Assembly (NCBI GenBank): GCA_023268955.1
Contig: JALRJW010000264.1
Span: forward strand, 1 to 6,645
Length of the DNA stretch: 6,645 nt
Source of the DNA: Aliarcobacter sp.
Lineage (GTDB): Bacteria > Campylobacterota > Campylobacteria > Campylobacterales > Arcobacteraceae
Direction: 5' to 3'
Under the pieces are notes generated by a model. That model had not been told where the DNA came from, ran no database searches, and was given only the letters and a program-made list of their open reading frames with translations. Of the stretch, positions 5,053 through 6,645 are shown piece after piece (the stretch's first letter is position 1; every line of letters begins with the position of its first letter). Made by a program: the position numbers and the translations under genes.

Positions 5053-5952
5053 ATGCAAAAAAAACACCACAAAGTTCAAACCCTACTTGATGCTATTCCA
5101 TACATCAAAAAATTCTATGGAAAAACAATTGTAATCAAGTATGGTGGTTCTGCACAAACTAGCCCAGAACTGCAAGAAAAATTCGCTGAAGATATCGTTT
5201 TATTATCATTAGTTGGAATTAAGCCTATCATAGTTCATGGTGGTGGTTCAAGAATTACTGAATTATTAACAAAATTAGAGATTAAATCTGAGTTTGTTGA
5301 CGGTCATAGAGTAACTTGCAAAGAAAGTATGAGAGTAGTTGAAATGGTTTTAAGTGGAGAAATTAATAAAAATATTGCTTCACTATTAAATCATCATGGT
5401 GCAAAAGCTATTGGTATTTCAGGAAAAGATTCATCAATCATCAATGCTGTTCCAAAAGATGGTGGAAAATTTGGTTACACAGGTGTAATTACAAAAGTAA
5501 ACGGCGATATGATTTTAAATCTTTTAAAAGAAGGATTTATTCCTGTAATTGCTCCAATTGGTGATAGTGCTGAACCAAATCATCCAGGATTTAATATAAA
5601 TGCAGACGTTGCAGCTTCAAAAGTAGCTCAAGCAGTTGGTGCGCAAAAAGTATTATTTTTAACAGATACTGTTGGTGTTTTAAGTAAAGAAGGAGAGTTA
5701 TTAAACTCACTAGATAAAACTGATGTAGAAAACTACAAAAAAGATGGAACAATTGCTGGTGGTATGATACCAAAAGTTGATTCTTGCATTGATGCAATTT
5801 ACAATGGTGTTAACAAAGCACATATAATAGATGGAAGAGTTGAACACTCTATTTTATTAGAGTTATTTACAAGCGATGGAATTGGCACTCAATTTGTTAG
5901 AAAAGACAATCCAAACAACGGTATAGATTTAGAAAAACTAATTAACGAATAA
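5053..5952 (+). CDS. argB: Acetylglutamate kinase
   Basis: Amino acid kinase family enzyme that phosphorylates N-acetyl-L-glutamate with ATP, the second step of arginine biosynthesis, in the cytoplasm. Counting from the ATG (299 residues): IVIKYGGSA (26-34) with K29 and the glycine-rich turn, VHGGGS (61-66), GHRVT (84-88), GISGKD (121-126), FNINADVAA (180-188), FLTDTVGVL (202-210) and GGMIPK (236-241) with K241. These are the substrate- and ATP-binding motifs of the family and none is missing. The extra N-terminal helix (about 4-23) and the C-terminal EHSILLELFTSDGIGT are features of arginine-inhibited, hexameric acetylglutamate kinases; the 258-residue arginine-insensitive E. coli enzyme lacks the helix. 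Feedback inhibition by arginine is therefore inferred. The TTG at 5047 is rejected as start because it touches the ribosome binding site. thrC follows after 24 bases with no terminator, so the two are probably co-transcribed. An eight-A run covers codons 2-4. Confidence 0.97.
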   Translation: MQKKHHKVQTLLDAIPYIKKFYGKTIVIKYGGSAQTSPELQEKFAEDIVLLSLVGIKPIIVHGGGSRITELLTKLEIKSEFVDGHRVTCKESMRVVEMVLSGEINKNIASLLNHHGAKAIGISGKDSSIINAVPKDGGKFGYTGVITKVNGDMILNLLKEGFIPVIAPIGDSAEPNHPGFNINADVAASKVAQAVGAQKVLFLTDTVGVLSKEGELLNSLDKTDVENYKKDGTIAGGMIPKVDSCIDAIYNGVNKAHIIDGRVEHSILLELFTSDGIGTQFVRKDNPNNGIDLEKLINE

Positions 5953-5976
5953 TTAAAAGACAGGAAAACTTAGACT

Positions 5977-6645
5977 ATGAATTTTACAGAAACAAGAGGA
6001 AACGATGGAATTATGCCAACTGAAGTAACTTTCAGTGAAGCCATTTTAAATCCAAGTGCCTCTTTTGGTGGATTATATGTACCAAAAGAGTTACCAAAAC
6101 TTGAAGAGAATTTTTTACAAAATCACTTAAATAGCTCATATAAAGAGTTAGCTTATGATATTTTAAAAGCATTTGCTATTGATATTGAAGAAGATGAAAT
6201 CAACAAAGCTTTAGCTTTATATGATAACTTTGATGATGCATCAAATCCATGTCCAGTTGTAAAAGTTAAAGATGACCTTTTTGTTCATGAACAATATCAT
6301 GGACCAACAAGAGCATTTAAAGATATGGCTTTACAACCTTTTGGTTCAATTTTATCTTCAATTGCTAAGAAAAAAGATGAAAAATACTTAATCTTAGCTG
6401 CAACTTCAGGTGATACGGGACCAGCTGCTCTTAATACTTTTAAAAATAAAGAAAACATCCAAGTTGCTTGTTTATATCCAGATGGTGGAACAAGTGATGT
6501 TCAAAGACTTCAAATGGTTTGTGAAGATGGTGAAAATTTAAAAGTAATTGGTATAAAAGGTAACTTTGATGATGCTCAAAGCGCTTTAAAAACATTACTT
6601 GCTTCTCAAAGTTTCAAAGATGAATTAATCAAAGATGGAATTAAA
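5977..6645 (+). CDS. thrC: Threonine synthase, N-terminal part (runs off the window)
   Basis: The frame from ATG 5977 is open to the last base (223 codons, no stop), so the 3' end is cut by the window. Threonine synthase converts O-phosphohomoserine to threonine with PLP. Visible are the N-terminal RGNDG and VTFSEAIL (17-24), SFGGLYVP (29-36), HGPTRAFKDMAL (108-119) with the PLP-binding lysine K115, ATSGDTGPAA (142-151) that contacts the PLP phosphate, YPDGGTSDVQRLQM (167-180) and GNFDDAQ (195-201). The N-terminal domain and GDTGPAA pattern fit the long, E. coli/yeast-like class, whose members have roughly 430-500 residues, so about half is present. AGGA at 5962-5965 is a serviceable ribosome binding site, 11 bases before the ATG. 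It follows argB by 24 bases and shares its orientation, suggesting an operon. Its product threonine is the substrate of the IlvA encoded at the other end of the window. Confidence 0.96.
   Translation, partial: MNFTETRGNDGIMPTEVTFSEAILNPSASFGGLYVPKELPKLEENFLQNHLNSSYKELAYDILKAFAIDIEEDEINKALALYDNFDDASNPCPVVKVKDDLFVHEQYHGPTRAFKDMALQPFGSILSSIAKKKDEKYLILAATSGDTGPAALNTFKNKENIQVACLYPDGGTSDVQRLQMVCEDGENLKVIGIKGNFDDAQSALKTLLASQSFKDELIKDGIK

Noticed and set aside
5591..5797. Minus-strand open frame of 68 codons within argB
   Set aside because: It is antisense to conserved argB motifs; its Leu/His/Gln-rich product looks like a complementary-strand artefact.
1..6645. Recoded TGA (alternative genetic code) in this genome
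   Set aside because: Only one in-frame TGA is seen, inside the foreign-looking first 206 bases. The host genes use TGG for Trp and end with TAA.
1..6645. CRISPR array, insertion sequence, tRNA or rRNA genes, or a defence island
   Set aside because: No regularly spaced repeats, transposase, terminal inverted repeats or RNA-gene signatures were seen. Apart from the left-end chimera the genes are ordinary housekeeping functions.

Overview
The window looks like a piece of a low-GC Campylobacterota chromosome, most likely an Arcobacter-type organism. The evidence is the AT-rich coding (one sampled 100 bp stretch is 25% GC), an atpB separated from the other ATP synthase genes, and the character of the IlvA, AtpB, ArgB, ThrC and RecB-like proteins. 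This assignment comes from recognising protein families, not from a database search.

Layout. Bases 1 to about 206 do not belong with the rest. They are about 50% GC and encode, in frame, the last membrane segment and linker of a type I secretion ABC transporter, interrupted by a TGA. At about 207-218 this reading frame passes without a break into the C-terminal half of threonine dehydratase (IlvA), and GC falls to about 25%. The open frame 132-713 is therefore a chimera, caused by mis-assembly at a contig edge or by a real illegitimate join. Next come atpB (F0 subunit a; own promoter and good ribosome binding site), a hairpin-rich 3' region, a strong Rho-independent terminator, and a diverged ThiE/TenI-family gene, all on the plus strand. 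A long minus-strand gene for an AddA/RecB-type helicase-nuclease meets the ThiE-like gene tail to tail, and the two share a self-complementary TTAA as both stop codons. A short divergent region of about 80 bp then leads into argB and thrC, a plus-strand pair 24 bp apart. thrC runs off the window end.

Function. Most genes are housekeeping: isoleucine synthesis from threonine (ilvA), threonine synthesis (thrC), arginine synthesis (argB), proton translocation (atpB), possible thiamine-related chemistry (thiE/tenI-like) and double-strand break repair (addA-like). I do not see a new defence, mobile or biosynthetic system. The points most worth a second look are the chimeric junction at the left end, the multi-hairpin RNA segment after atpB, the ThiE-like protein that lacks its expected metal-binding aspartate, and the compact argB/addA divergent control region.
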